A stretch of 17,621 bases of DNA. Source: Mageeibacillus sp. UBA5747 (lineage in GTDB: Bacteria; Bacillota; Clostridia; Saccharofermentanales; UBA5734). Where the stretch lies: assembly GCA_002419145.1 (NCBI GenBank), contig DIFN01000059.1, positions 1-17,621 of the forward strand. Direction: 5' to 3'. The notes below the pieces were generated by a model that was not told the DNA's origin, made no database searches, and saw nothing but the letters and a program-made list of their open reading frames with translations. Positions 8,009-15,507 of this stretch are shown here, piece by piece; positions within the stretch are counted from its first letter, which is position 1, and each line of letters starts with the position of its first letter. Made by a program: the position numbers and the translations under genes.

Positions 8009-9624
8009 TCCAGCGCGAGCCATTGAAAGTTTTAATAGTTGATGATGAGTGGATCATTCGTGATGGATTAAAATCATTTCCCTGGCAGGAATTTGATTGC
8101 CAGGTTGTTGGAGAAGCTGAAGATGGGGCAGAAGGAATGTTGCACGCGAAAGTCCTGAAGCCAGATATTATCTTGTCGGACATCAAGATGGCTGGTATGG
8201 ACGGACTGACATTTGCCAGTGAAATGAAAACACTGGACCCAGATGTTGAAATTATCCTATTGACTGGCTATGACAATTTCCAGTTCGCCCAGACAGCGAT
8301 CAAGACTGGTATCTATGATTATTTGCTGAAACCGACTAATTTCCAAGAAATGAAACAGGTTATTAGCAAATTGAGCGAGAAAATTTGGCAGCACAGGGAG
8401 CGAATCCAGAGAATAAACGATCTTTCCTCTAAATATGCGAAGTCTTTGCCTCTTTTAACAGGAAAACTGGCCTCAGATTTGCTTTATGGACGTATGAATG
8501 GACCGGAAGACATGATGCGCAAACTCAGTCTTTTCGACATCCGGATTGAATCCTATATTGCAATAAGTGCTAGACTGAATACCGATTCGCTTAAACCTGA
8601 AGATGATCATCTGGATGACTGGATGATTGACTTTGGAATCGATAATATCTGCTCAGAACTTTTTTCACGCAGTTGCACCCGGGTATTATCCAGTCCTGGT
8701 CGTTACGCCTATGACTATCTTCTGTTGTTCCCCAGTTCGGCTCAGGAATTTGATATTCAAGCCCTCTGCATGAAAATCTGCGAGCGCATTCAGAAAGCTG
8801 TCAAAGATTTTGTCAATACTGATATTTGCTTTGGAGTCAGTCGCCTGAGCCATGACACCAATAGGGTCAATCTCGCGCACCAGCAAGCAAGCCAGGCATG
8901 CCAGCGTGGCTATTATTTTGACCGAAGCAGCATCCTGTTTGCACTTGATCTGGAAAGCAACGGTCAAACTCAAATAGATTTGAGTGACACTACTGTCGAT
9001 GATCTGGTTGAAGCTTGCCTGTCTCATCACCAGAATGAAAGCAGTCGAGCCTGGGATTCCATCCAAGCCCAGGCAACCAAGTCCCAGGACATTATTTATT
9101 TCAAGGCTATGTTGTTTAGACTGGTCATGGCAACCTTCCGTTATCTGGAAAAAGTGAACCTGATTTCTGGCCCTGCCCAATATGATTTGTTGCATCGTGG
9201 GTTAGCCGCAATTGAAAATAGTTCAACCATCGAAGATGCTTTGACAGGCGTGCGGGCCTATGTCGAGGCCTCTGCTGAGCAAAATGATCAGTCTTGTACA
9301 AACTACCATCAAGAGATCATTGGCAAGATACTGGAATACATAGCCCGCCAATACAGCAGGGATTTGTCACTAGATATTCTTTCCGAGGAATTCAAATTGA
9401 GCGGGGCATACATCAGCCGATTGATTCGAAAACATACCGGTAAAAGCTTTATGGACATTTTGACCGATATCCGGATGGAGAAAGCCCGTGAACTTATTTT
9501 AAAGGGGGATGCGAAAATTTATGAGGTCGCTGGATGTGTGGGCTACCACGATCTGAGCTATTTCAGCCAGGTTTTCAAGAAGAAATATGGTTTGTCTCCC
9601 AAGGAGTACAAGATTCTCTTATAA
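8005..9624 (+). CDS. YesN-type response regulator with AraC DNA-binding domain
   Basis: This 539-residue cytoplasmic protein receives phosphate from the kinase encoded just upstream. The N-terminal receiver domain has LIVDDEW, the phosphoacceptor D59 in IILSDIKMAGMDG, and K109 in YLLKPTNF. A long linker of about 300 residues follows. The last 100 residues form an AraC-type double helix-turn-helix: LSEEFKLSGAYISRLIRKHTG and the family signature VAGCVGYHDLSYFSQVFKKKYG. I chose the ATG at 8005, which overlaps the kinase stop (ATGA) and has AAAGGA at 7991-7996; an ATG at 7936 would lie deep in the kinase gene. By position it most likely activates the binding-protein, permease and GH32-like genes that begin 159 bases downstream. 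Confidence 0.95.
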   Translation: MIQREPLKVLIVDDEWIIRDGLKSFPWQEFDCQVVGEAEDGAEGMLHAKVLKPDIILSDIKMAGMDGLTFASEMKTLDPDVEIILLTGYDNFQFAQTAIKTGIYDYLLKPTNFQEMKQVISKLSEKIWQHRERIQRINDLSSKYAKSLPLLTGKLASDLLYGRMNGPEDMMRKLSLFDIRIESYIAISARLNTDSLKPEDDHLDDWMIDFGIDNICSELFSRSCTRVLSSPGRYAYDYLLLFPSSAQEFDIQALCMKICERIQKAVKDFVNTDICFGVSRLSHDTNRVNLAHQQASQACQRGYYFDRSSILFALDLESNGQTQIDLSDTTVDDLVEACLSHHQNESSRAWDSIQAQATKSQDIIYFKAMLFRLVMATFRYLEKVNLISGPAQYDLLHRGLAAIENSSTIEDALTGVRAYVEASAEQNDQSCTNYHQEIIGKILEYIARQYSRDLSLDILSEEFKLSGAYISRLIRKHTGKSFMDILTDIRMEKARELILKGDAKIYEVAGCVGYHDLSYFSQVFKKKYGLSPKEYKILL

Positions 9625-9783
9625 GAAATCCATAGTAGCCGGAATCATTTTGTCAAAAATGTCCTACCCTGTCTGAAAATTCCGATACCAGCATCGACAG
9701 AATCTCATTAGGATATGGTCGTAAGGGTATGACGTCTGCTCTTTGAACCAAATGAGTTTTGTTGAAATGGACAGGAGGATTCT
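9625..9783 (+). promoter_or_regulatory. Probable regulated promoter region of the second transporter operon
   Basis: These 159 bases separate the response regulator and binding-protein genes and contain no terminator. A short perfect dyad, CATTTT-GTCA-AAAATG (9646-9661), and the arms CGGAAT/ATTCCG (9640-9645, 9679-9684) could be regulator contacts. No good -35/-10 pair is visible, as expected for an activator-dependent promoter. AGGAGG at 9773-9778, 5 bases before the ATG, is a strong ribosome site. Confidence 0.4.
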
Positions 9784-11121
9784 ATGAAAAGAAAGCTATC
9801 ACTGGCACTCGTAATCGTACTAGTGCTGTCAATCTTGGCAGGATGTGGTTCTACTGCCACTCAGGCTACCGCTGGCGAGACACAGGCTCCAGCTCAGACT
9901 ACTGCGGCAGTAACTTCAGCAGCTGACACAGGAGACCGCGCCAAAATAAGCGTTATGCTTCGTGGCAGTGAAACCAGTTCAGCCTACAAGGTCTGGTCCA
10001 GTCTGCTGGATGGATTCATTGCTGAAAAAGGCTATGATCTCGATGTCGAATATGAATTGCTGCCTAATGACGGCGACTATGCCAACAAGCTCCAGCTTTA
10101 CATATCAAGCAACCAGCTCCCAGACATCTTTGGCGCCGCAAATGGTACCTTTTCAAGCGCCGCAAAGGCCATTGGGTCACTTGTTTGTGTTCAGGACGAA
10201 ATGACGAAGCTTGGGAATTTCGACCAGATGAACCCTGCAGTCGCTGACTTCTTTGCTGATGCCGATGACGGCAAAGTCTGGCTGTTCCCCGAATCTTTCA
10301 ACGATGAATTCTTCTTCTACCGAAAAGATATTTTCGCTAAATACAATCTTAATGCTCCAACGAATTGGGATGAATTCCTGCAGGTCTGTGACACACTGAA
10401 GAAAAATGGCGAAATTCCTGTAGTTATTGCTGGCGCTGAGCAGTGGCAGATCATGCGTTACCTTTCGTTCATTCCTTGGCGTGTCACCCATGACAAGTTC
10501 ATCATGAATTATATCGGTGGACAGGACAAATTCTCTGCGAATGCCGCAGCTCAAAAGGGTGTCAACCTGGTCAAGACGATGGGCGAAAAAGGCTATTGGC
10601 AGCCTAGCTTCACTAGCACCAATTACACAGATGCCGTCAACATGTTCTTTGGCGGACAGGGTACCATTTTGTACAGTGGCAGCTGGCTGGTCTCCAATGC
10701 TTCCGAAATGTACAAAAATGGTCAACTTGGCTTGTTCCCAGTCCCGGATGCACCTGGCCTGGAAAATATGACCACGAATATCCCGATCCATGGTGGTTTT
10801 GCAACGGCATTCAATGCCCAGACCTACGATAAAGTGATGCAGGAATTCTTCGCCTATGCCACTGAGCATTATGGCAATGCCGCCTATGAAGCTGGGATGC
10901 TGTCCCCCTTTAGCGAACCAATACCGGATACTATGGATCCCCTGTACAAAGAAGTACGTGCTCTGGCCGACCAGTCCACTGCTGGCTGGGTTTCCTGGGA
11001 CGACAAACTCGATGCTGCAACGCTGGTCGCTATGGCCGATGCCCAGCAGCAGCTCGCCCTCGGCATGATCAATGAACAGGAATTCATCTCCCAGATGGAT
11101 AGCCAGATCAAAGGTCAATAA
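9784..11121 (+). CDS. Lipoprotein sugar-binding protein of an ABC transporter (family 1 SBP)
   Basis: This 445-residue lipoprotein captures a sugar outside the membrane and delivers it to the permeases encoded downstream. The signal peptide MKRKLSLALVIVLVLSILAG ends in the lipobox LAGC, with C21 the expected lipidated residue, followed by a Ser/Thr/Ala/Gln-rich linker to about residue 50. The mature part shows family 1 features: ISVMLRGS, the LPDIFGAANGTF segment, FFYRKDIFAKYNLNAPTNWDEF, and a GGQGTILYSGSWLVSNA segment. Length is normal for the family. The gene is preceded by AGGAGG and followed by a strong hairpin (11154-11184) before the permease gene, as in the left block. The adjacent GH32-like gene suggests a fructose-containing oligosaccharide as ligand; this is inference. 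Confidence 0.95.
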   Translation: MKRKLSLALVIVLVLSILAGCGSTATQATAGETQAPAQTTAAVTSAADTGDRAKISVMLRGSETSSAYKVWSSLLDGFIAEKGYDLDVEYELLPNDGDYANKLQLYISSNQLPDIFGAANGTFSSAAKAIGSLVCVQDEMTKLGNFDQMNPAVADFFADADDGKVWLFPESFNDEFFFYRKDIFAKYNLNAPTNWDEFLQVCDTLKKNGEIPVVIAGAEQWQIMRYLSFIPWRVTHDKFIMNYIGGQDKFSANAAAQKGVNLVKTMGEKGYWQPSFTSTNYTDAVNMFFGGQGTILYSGSWLVSNASEMYKNGQLGLFPVPDAPGLENMTTNIPIHGGFATAFNAQTYDKVMQEFFAYATEHYGNAAYEAGMLSPFSEPIPDTMDPLYKEVRALADQSTAGWVSWDDKLDAATLVAMADAQQQLALGMINEQEFISQMDSQIKGQ

Positions 11122-11153
11122 GCACTCAGCTGATTCGTTCGGCTGATCCATAC

Positions 11154-11184
11154 CTCCCCCAGAGGCGCTATGCCTCTGGGGGGG
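11154..11184 (+). other. Intercistronic GC-rich hairpin after the second binding-protein gene
   Basis: A 13-bp stem, 11154-11166 with 11172-11184, has one U-G pair and a 5-base loop, and is not followed by a T run. A weaker 7-bp hairpin (11127-11133 with 11139-11145) precedes it. It lies between the binding-protein and permease genes, in the same operon position as the hairpin at 838-869 but with unrelated sequence. Message stabilisation or partial termination is the likely role. Confidence 0.8.
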
Positions 11185-11209
11185 TACATCCAGCGAAATG
11201 AGGCCATTT

Positions 11210-12097
11210 ATGGATAAAGCGTTCAACCGGACATCTGTTGTCTTGATGTTTGTATTTCCTGCATTTCTCGTGTTTTCACTTTTTGTCGTTGTGACTGTTT
11301 TTTGGGCGGCGTCCTATAGTGTCTACGATTGGAATGGCATGGGTGAGAAGACCTTTGTTGGATTCAAAAACTATCTCACGTTGCTTCAAGTCGACCGGAA
11401 TTTCTGGACGTCTGTAAAAAACACCCTGTTCTATACCTTCTGGCAGATCTTGCTGCAAGTCTTTGGCGGCCTTCTGATCGCCATTTTCCTGACCCGGGTG
11501 TTTCGTTTTCGTGCAACCTTACAGACCCTATACTACATTCCTGTCGTCATATCTACCGTTGCTATCACTCAAATCTTTGGCAAATTGCTTTCTGTTACCC
11601 CGCCTGGTGTCGTCAACTCCCTGTTTGCCTTGATCAATCCGGACTGGCGCTATTTGGAATGGGTCTCTAATCCGCGAATGTCACTTTTTATAGTTGCCTT
11701 TGTTGAGGGCTATAAATATGTTGGACTGTACATGATCATTTTCTACGCGGCACTGGTTGGCGTTCCAGAAGAGCTAGGTGAAGCAGCAACCATCGACGGA
11801 GCCAACCTGTTTCAACAATACTGGCACATCAAGATCCCCTACATCCGACCTGTCATCATTGCCAACGTCGTTCTTGTCCTCAATGGCTCTCTGAGATCGT
11901 TTGATTTCTCTTATTTGCTCACTCGTGGTGGACCTGGCAATTCATCAGAGCTGATGGCGACATACATGTACAAACAGGCATTCAGCAGCCTCAAATACGG
12001 TTATGGCAGTGCTGTCGCCATCTTGATTGTCATCATGTGCCTGATTATTGGCTCTGTCTTCCGAAAACTTTCACGTGACTCGCAGGAGGTGATCTGA
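11210..12097 (+). CDS. CUT1 sugar ABC transporter permease (MalF-like)
   Basis: This is a 295-residue inner-membrane permease with an N-terminal span near residues 10-35 (VVLMFVFPAFLVFSLFVVVTV), further spans, and an intact EAA loop, E191-A-A-T-I-D-G, followed by HIKIPYIRP. A region containing TRGGPGNSSELMATYMY precedes the last span, as in MalF relatives. I prefer the ATG at 11210, with TGAGG at 11199-11203 as ribosome site; the in-frame ATG at 11198 would add four residues but has no clear site. The TGA at 12095-12097 overlaps the next ATG by one base. It works with the next permease and the binding protein encoded upstream; no ATPase gene is in the window. Confidence 0.94.
   Translation: MDKAFNRTSVVLMFVFPAFLVFSLFVVVTVFWAASYSVYDWNGMGEKTFVGFKNYLTLLQVDRNFWTSVKNTLFYTFWQILLQVFGGLLIAIFLTRVFRFRATLQTLYYIPVVISTVAITQIFGKLLSVTPPGVVNSLFALINPDWRYLEWVSNPRMSLFIVAFVEGYKYVGLYMIIFYAALVGVPEELGEAATIDGANLFQQYWHIKIPYIRPVIIANVVLVLNGSLRSFDFSYLLTRGGPGNSSELMATYMYKQAFSSLKYGYGSAVAILIVIMCLIIGSVFRKLSRDSQEVI
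12084..12094 (+). promoter_or_regulatory. Extended Shine-Dalgarno site at a stop-start overlap
   Basis: AGGAGGTGATC is complementary over 11 bases to the usual 3' end of bacterial 16S rRNA (CACCUCCU region). It sits just before the TGATG overlap of the two permease genes, favouring efficient re-initiation and equal output of both subunits. Confidence 0.75.
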
Positions 12098-12939
12098 TGC
12101 CCCAGACAATCAGTCAGAAAATTGGCGGCATGGTCAAACTGGCGATCGCGCTGGCAATCCTCGCGATTCAGGTTTACCCGTTCCTGTATGTCATCATTGG
12201 CAGTTTCAAAACCGTGAATGACTTCCAGAAGAGGTTGCCCTTTGAACTCCCTTCTGCACTTTTTCTGGGGAACTATTTCAAAGTGCTCTTCAGTTCAAAC
12301 GTGCAGATCTATTTCAAGAACAGTATCATCATCATGGTCGTGACGCTGATCGTTCTTCTGGCTCTAAGTTCGATGGCTGGCTTTGCCTTGTCCAGGATAA
12401 ATTTCAAAGGCCGGAAGTTTCTCCTCTCTTATTTCCTGATCGGCTTGATGTTGCCATTTCAGGTGGCCCTGATACCTTTGTTTTTCATCTTCACCCGACT
12501 TGGCATCCTGAATACTTACACAGCGGTGATCATTCCTCAGGTGGCCTTCTCGTTGTCTTATTCGATTTACCTTTTTTATTCGTTCTATAAATTCCTGCCC
12601 ACCGACGTAATTGAATCCGGGATCATCGATGGCTGCACACCGATGGGGATTTTCCTCAAACTGGTCATGCCGATGTCAAGCAATGCCATCCTGACCATTG
12701 CCACGATGCAAGGTGTGTTTAGCTGGAATGAATTCATCTGTGCCAACACCTTCACTCGAACCACAGCCATGAAGACGGTGACATTGGGCCTAAACGATTT
12801 TGTTGGCAAATATGGTCTGACAGACTGGGGAGCCACTTTCTCAATGATCACCATCACGATCTTGCCAACCTTCATTTTCTATTTCCTGACCAGCAAGTAC
12901 ATGATGTCAGGACTGACTGCAGGGGCGGTCAAAGGATAA
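12097..12939 (+). CDS. CUT1 sugar ABC transporter permease (MalG-like)
   Basis: This 280-residue partner permease has its first span near residues 12-35, further spans, and the typical C-terminal GLTAGAVKG of MalG-type proteins. The EAA loop is slightly unusual: E173-S-G-I-I-D-G replaces the EAA triplet, but the conserved downstream Gly and the LVMPMSS segment remain. The ATG overlaps the preceding stop by one base and is preceded by a very strong ribosome site. The GH32-like gene follows after 45 bases, with no terminator in between, so it is almost certainly in the same transcript. Confidence 0.94.
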   Translation: MPQTISQKIGGMVKLAIALAILAIQVYPFLYVIIGSFKTVNDFQKRLPFELPSALFLGNYFKVLFSSNVQIYFKNSIIIMVVTLIVLLALSSMAGFALSRINFKGRKFLLSYFLIGLMLPFQVALIPLFFIFTRLGILNTYTAVIIPQVAFSLSYSIYLFYSFYKFLPTDVIESGIIDGCTPMGIFLKLVMPMSSNAILTIATMQGVFSWNEFICANTFTRTTAMKTVTLGLNDFVGKYGLTDWGATFSMITITILPTFIFYFLTSKYMMSGLTAGAVKG

Positions 12940-12974
12940 AAGTACCATTTAATTGATTTATTGGAATAACTTTT

Positions 12975-12979
12975 GGAGG
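12975..12979 (+). promoter_or_regulatory. Ribosome binding site that fixes the GH32-like gene start
   Basis: GGAGG lies 5 bases before the ATG at 12985. The longer reading from a TTG at 12973 would make this site part of the coding sequence, so the ATG is the likelier start. Confidence 0.8.
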
Positions 12980-12984
12980 CTTTT

Positions 12985-14379
12985 ATGCATAGACTTTATT
13001 ATCAGCCGGAAGGTTTCTGGTTTGGCGACTGTATGCCGTTTGGCAAAGACAACAAGTTCTATTTGTTTCATCAGCGTGACACCCGTAAACCGGGCCCGTT
13101 TGGTGAACCCTTTGGCTGGGATCTTGCTGTAACCAGTGATTTCGTCCATTACGAGGACCTCGGAGTTGCTATCCCTCGTGGGATGGATGATGAACAGGAC
13201 CAATTTATTTTTGCCGGCAGCATTTTTGCCGCGGATAGCAAATACCACGCTTTCTACACAGGATATAATCGAGGTTATCCAGCCTTAGGCAAAGCGTCCC
13301 AAGTTCTGATGCACGCCATAAGCGATGACTTGGTTCATTGGCAGAAATCACAGATGGAACTGACCTTCAATCCTCAGCCAGGATACGATCTGGACGATTG
13401 GCGGGATCCTTTTGTTCTCTGGGATGAAGAGAACCAGGACTACCTGCTCATTCTCGGCGCTCGCAAACTGAATGGTAAAAAGCAGATCAATGGCTGCACG
13501 GTCCAATTCCGTTCAAAAGACCTGCATAATTGGCAGTTCCATGGTGATTTTTGGTCACCATCGATCTACACCATGCATGAAATGCCAGACCTTTTCAAAA
13601 TCGGTGACTGGTGGTACCTGATCATTTCCGAATACAGTGATAAAAACAAAATCGTCTACCGTATGAGCAAGAGTTTGAATGGCCCTTGGATGGCACCTGT
13701 TGATGACGCATTCGATGGTCGGGCCTATTATGCGGGACGGACCTTTGAGCTGAACAATCAGCGGATTCTCTTTGGCTGGGTACCGACTAAAGAAGACGAT
13801 GATGATCAGAAGAACTTCCAGTGGGGCGGCACGTTTGTTGCGCATGAGATCTTCCAGCGTGAAGATGGAACCCTTGGCGTTAAAATGCCAGATGCTGTTT
13901 GGCAGGCATTCGAGGATCGTCAGGAAATTGAGCCTTTCTCGCTTTCAACAATTGATTCGCGTGCCGAATCGACACTAGTCAAGGAGAGTGGCACCCTGTT
14001 CAGTTGGGAAGCAGACATCAGCTGGGACACTGCGCCACGGTCTTTTGCTGTTAAACTATTTAACAATGATGAAACAGATGAAGGGTACCAATTCATATTC
14101 TTCCCGGGCGAAAACCGCTACGTATTCGAAAAATCGCCGAACCAGCCCTGGTTCCAATGCATGAACATCGGTCTGGACCGCCCCTATTCCATGAGTGACA
14201 AGCAGACCTGCCACATCCGACTGATTGTGGATGACACAATTGCTACCATTTACGTTGACGGTGTGGCCTTGAATACCCGGATGTATAAAAAGCCGGGCGA
14301 AACCCTGAGTGTTTTTGTAACAGATGGGCAGATTCGTGTATCTAATAGCACTTTCTCAAACAGCTTGTCAGCTGAATAA
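12985..14379 (+). CDS. GH32-like glycosidase (probable beta-fructosidase)
   Basis: This 464-residue protein has a five-bladed propeller and a C-terminal beta-sandwich, as in family GH32, which cleaves fructosyl linkages in sucrose, inulin or levan. Probable catalytic sites are D15 in GFWFGDCMPF (nucleophile region), D141 in DDWRDPFV (RDP motif) and E199 in HEMPDLF (acid/base; classical GH32 has ECPD). The usual N-terminal WMNDPNG is replaced by WFGDCMPF, so this belongs to a divergent branch whose substrate is less certain; GH43/GH68-related propellers are the alternative. The sandwich domain starts near residue 335 (TLFSWEADISWD). No signal peptide is present, so the enzyme should act on imported oligosaccharide. 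It is the last gene of the transporter operon and ends 3 bases from the convergent HAD gene. Confidence 0.82.
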   Translation: MHRLYYQPEGFWFGDCMPFGKDNKFYLFHQRDTRKPGPFGEPFGWDLAVTSDFVHYEDLGVAIPRGMDDEQDQFIFAGSIFAADSKYHAFYTGYNRGYPALGKASQVLMHAISDDLVHWQKSQMELTFNPQPGYDLDDWRDPFVLWDEENQDYLLILGARKLNGKKQINGCTVQFRSKDLHNWQFHGDFWSPSIYTMHEMPDLFKIGDWWYLIISEYSDKNKIVYRMSKSLNGPWMAPVDDAFDGRAYYAGRTFELNNQRILFGWVPTKEDDDDQKNFQWGGTFVAHEIFQREDGTLGVKMPDAVWQAFEDRQEIEPFSLSTIDSRAESTLVKESGTLFSWEADISWDTAPRSFAVKLFNNDETDEGYQFIFFPGENRYVFEKSPNQPWFQCMNIGLDRPYSMSDKQTCHIRLIVDDTIATIYVDGVALNTRMYKKPGETLSVFVTDGQIRVSNSTFSNSLSAE

Positions 14380-14382
14380 CTC

Positions 14383-15204
14383 TTATCCACTACTCAACAG
14401 ATATCGTTCGATCGCCTGGGCAACGCCGTCTTCATCATTGGAGGCGGTGATCGCCCGGGCTTTCATTCTGACGTCGTCAGGAGCATTGGCCATGGCTATA
14501 CCGAGTCCGGCAGATTCGAGCATGGCAAGATCGTTGTAATTATCGCCGATCGCGATGGTCTGGCTTGAATCGACGCCATAATGGGCTTGCAAAGCTTTGA
14601 GGGCAGTCGCCTTGGTGACGGTGGCAGGGCAGATTTCGAGATAGGTTGCTTTCGATAATGCCCGGTTGATGCCTGAAAAGGCTGACTGGCCGAGCTGATT
14701 GTCAAACCGGGCGATTTGCGCCGCTTCGCCCATGACCAGGATCTTGTTGGGACCAGTGCCTTGCGCCTGCCACTGGGAAAGAAGCGCCTCGAGATCGTTG
14801 ACTTGATAAACCGAACGGATGATCGCAGCTTCCTGGTCGGACCAGATGTTGGGCTGGTCAATGAACCAGGAAGATCCTTTATACAGGTTGAATGAAAGCC
14901 CCAAGGTCCGTGACATCCGGTAGATGGACCGGACAGTCCGGGGATCCAGCCAGGCTTCCGCAACCAGATTTTGCGCCGAGTCGAGAATGTAGGCGCCATT
15001 GTAGCAGGCCAGCGGAGCCTCGATGCCGAGTTCTTTGACCAGAAAATCCAGTCCTGTCGGAGGACGGGCCGAAACCAGCGCCACAATCACAGATCCGAGT
15101 GCATCTGCTCGCTGGATGGCATCTCGGGTTGCCGCGGTGATTTGATGCTGTGAATTGATCAACGTGCCATCCACATCGAGACAGAGGAGCCTTTTTGTCG
15201 TCAT
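14383..15204 (-). CDS. Cof-type HAD-superfamily phosphatase
   Basis: This is a 273-residue cytoplasmic Mg-dependent phosphatase of the Cof/YidA branch, whose members usually dephosphorylate sugar phosphates or small cofactors. Motif I is LDVDGTL with D10 (nucleophile) and D12; VSARP supplies motif II; a Lys in TVTKATALKAL fits motif III; and IGDNYNDLAMLESAGLGIAM is motif IV. The C2-type cap lies between motifs II and III. I prefer the ATG at position 15204, with AAAGGA 8 bases upstream; the ATG at 15213 directly abuts that site. GC is high here (58 percent in line 14581), unlike the neighbouring plus-strand block. It may be transcribed alone, since a terminator and a long hairpin separate it from the regulator gene upstream. 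The substrate is unknown. Confidence 0.93.
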   Translation of the reverse strand: MTTKRLLCLDVDGTLINSQHQITAATRDAIQRADALGSVIVALVSARPPTGLDFLVKELGIEAPLACYNGAYILDSAQNLVAEAWLDPRTVRSIYRMSRTLGLSFNLYKGSSWFIDQPNIWSDQEAAIIRSVYQVNDLEALLSQWQAQGTGPNKILVMGEAAQIARFDNQLGQSAFSGINRALSKATYLEICPATVTKATALKALQAHYGVDSSQTIAIGDNYNDLAMLESAGLGIAMANAPDDVRMKARAITASNDEDGVAQAIERYLLSSG

Positions 15205-15279
15205 GGTTTGCATCCTTTCCCGAATCGCATTTGCCCGTAACCTTGATCATAAAGCAACAAGTCAAATTCTTGTACCCAT

Positions 15280-15299
15280 CAATCAACCACCATTGATTG
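15280..15299. promoter_or_regulatory. Operator-like dyad upstream of the phosphatase gene
   Basis: CAATCAA (15280-15286) and TTGATTG (15293-15299) form a perfect 7-bp inverted repeat around a 6-base spacer; a further ATTGATT follows at 15302-15308. The site is 76 bases upstream of the phosphatase start and has the size and symmetry of a dimeric repressor site. No regulator is identified, and chance is not excluded. Confidence 0.35.
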
Positions 15300-15309
15300 T
15301 GATTGATTC

Positions 15310-15375
15310 CCTGCGTAAACTGGCCTTATCAAAATGAGTGATTTTATATGATTTGATAAGGCCAGTTTGCGTAGG
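15310..15375. repeat. Long inverted repeat (24-bp stem, 18-base loop)
   Basis: 15310-15333 pairs with 15352-15375 along 24 consecutive positions, two of them G-U in RNA (plus-strand reading), around an 18-base AT-rich loop. No T run follows on either strand, so it is not a typical terminator. The right arm shares GATTTrATAAGGCCAGyT with the repeat at 5954-6009. It may be an operator, an RNA-processing hairpin or a small dispersed repeat element. Confidence 0.8.
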
Positions 15376-15465
15376 AAAATGAACCCCATCTATTAAGATC
15401 GACGTTTGCTGTAAGATGGCCTTCTGTCGATTAATGCGCAAACCAAAGAAGATTCTTTTTCAACA

Positions 15466-15507
15466 TAAAAAATAACTGAATCACGAGTAAGTAACTTGTG
15501 ATTCAGT
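15466..15507 (-). terminator. Rho-independent terminator of the kinase/regulator genes
   Basis: A 13-bp stem pairs 15475-15487 with 15495-15507 (one non-Watson-Crick position) around a 7-base loop. On the minus strand it is followed by TTATTTTTTATG. It lies about 100 bases after the stop of the minus-strand response regulator gene. Confidence 0.82.

Noticed and set aside
10177..11226. Minus-strand open frame of 349 codons opposite the second binding-protein gene
   Set aside because: It reads through the intercistronic hairpin and into the permease gene start, with no domain; it is a shadow.
15241..15300. Possible -10 box (TATGAT on the minus strand at 15246-15251) for the phosphatase gene
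   Set aside because: No acceptable -35 lies 16-18 bases upstream, so I do not call a promoter.
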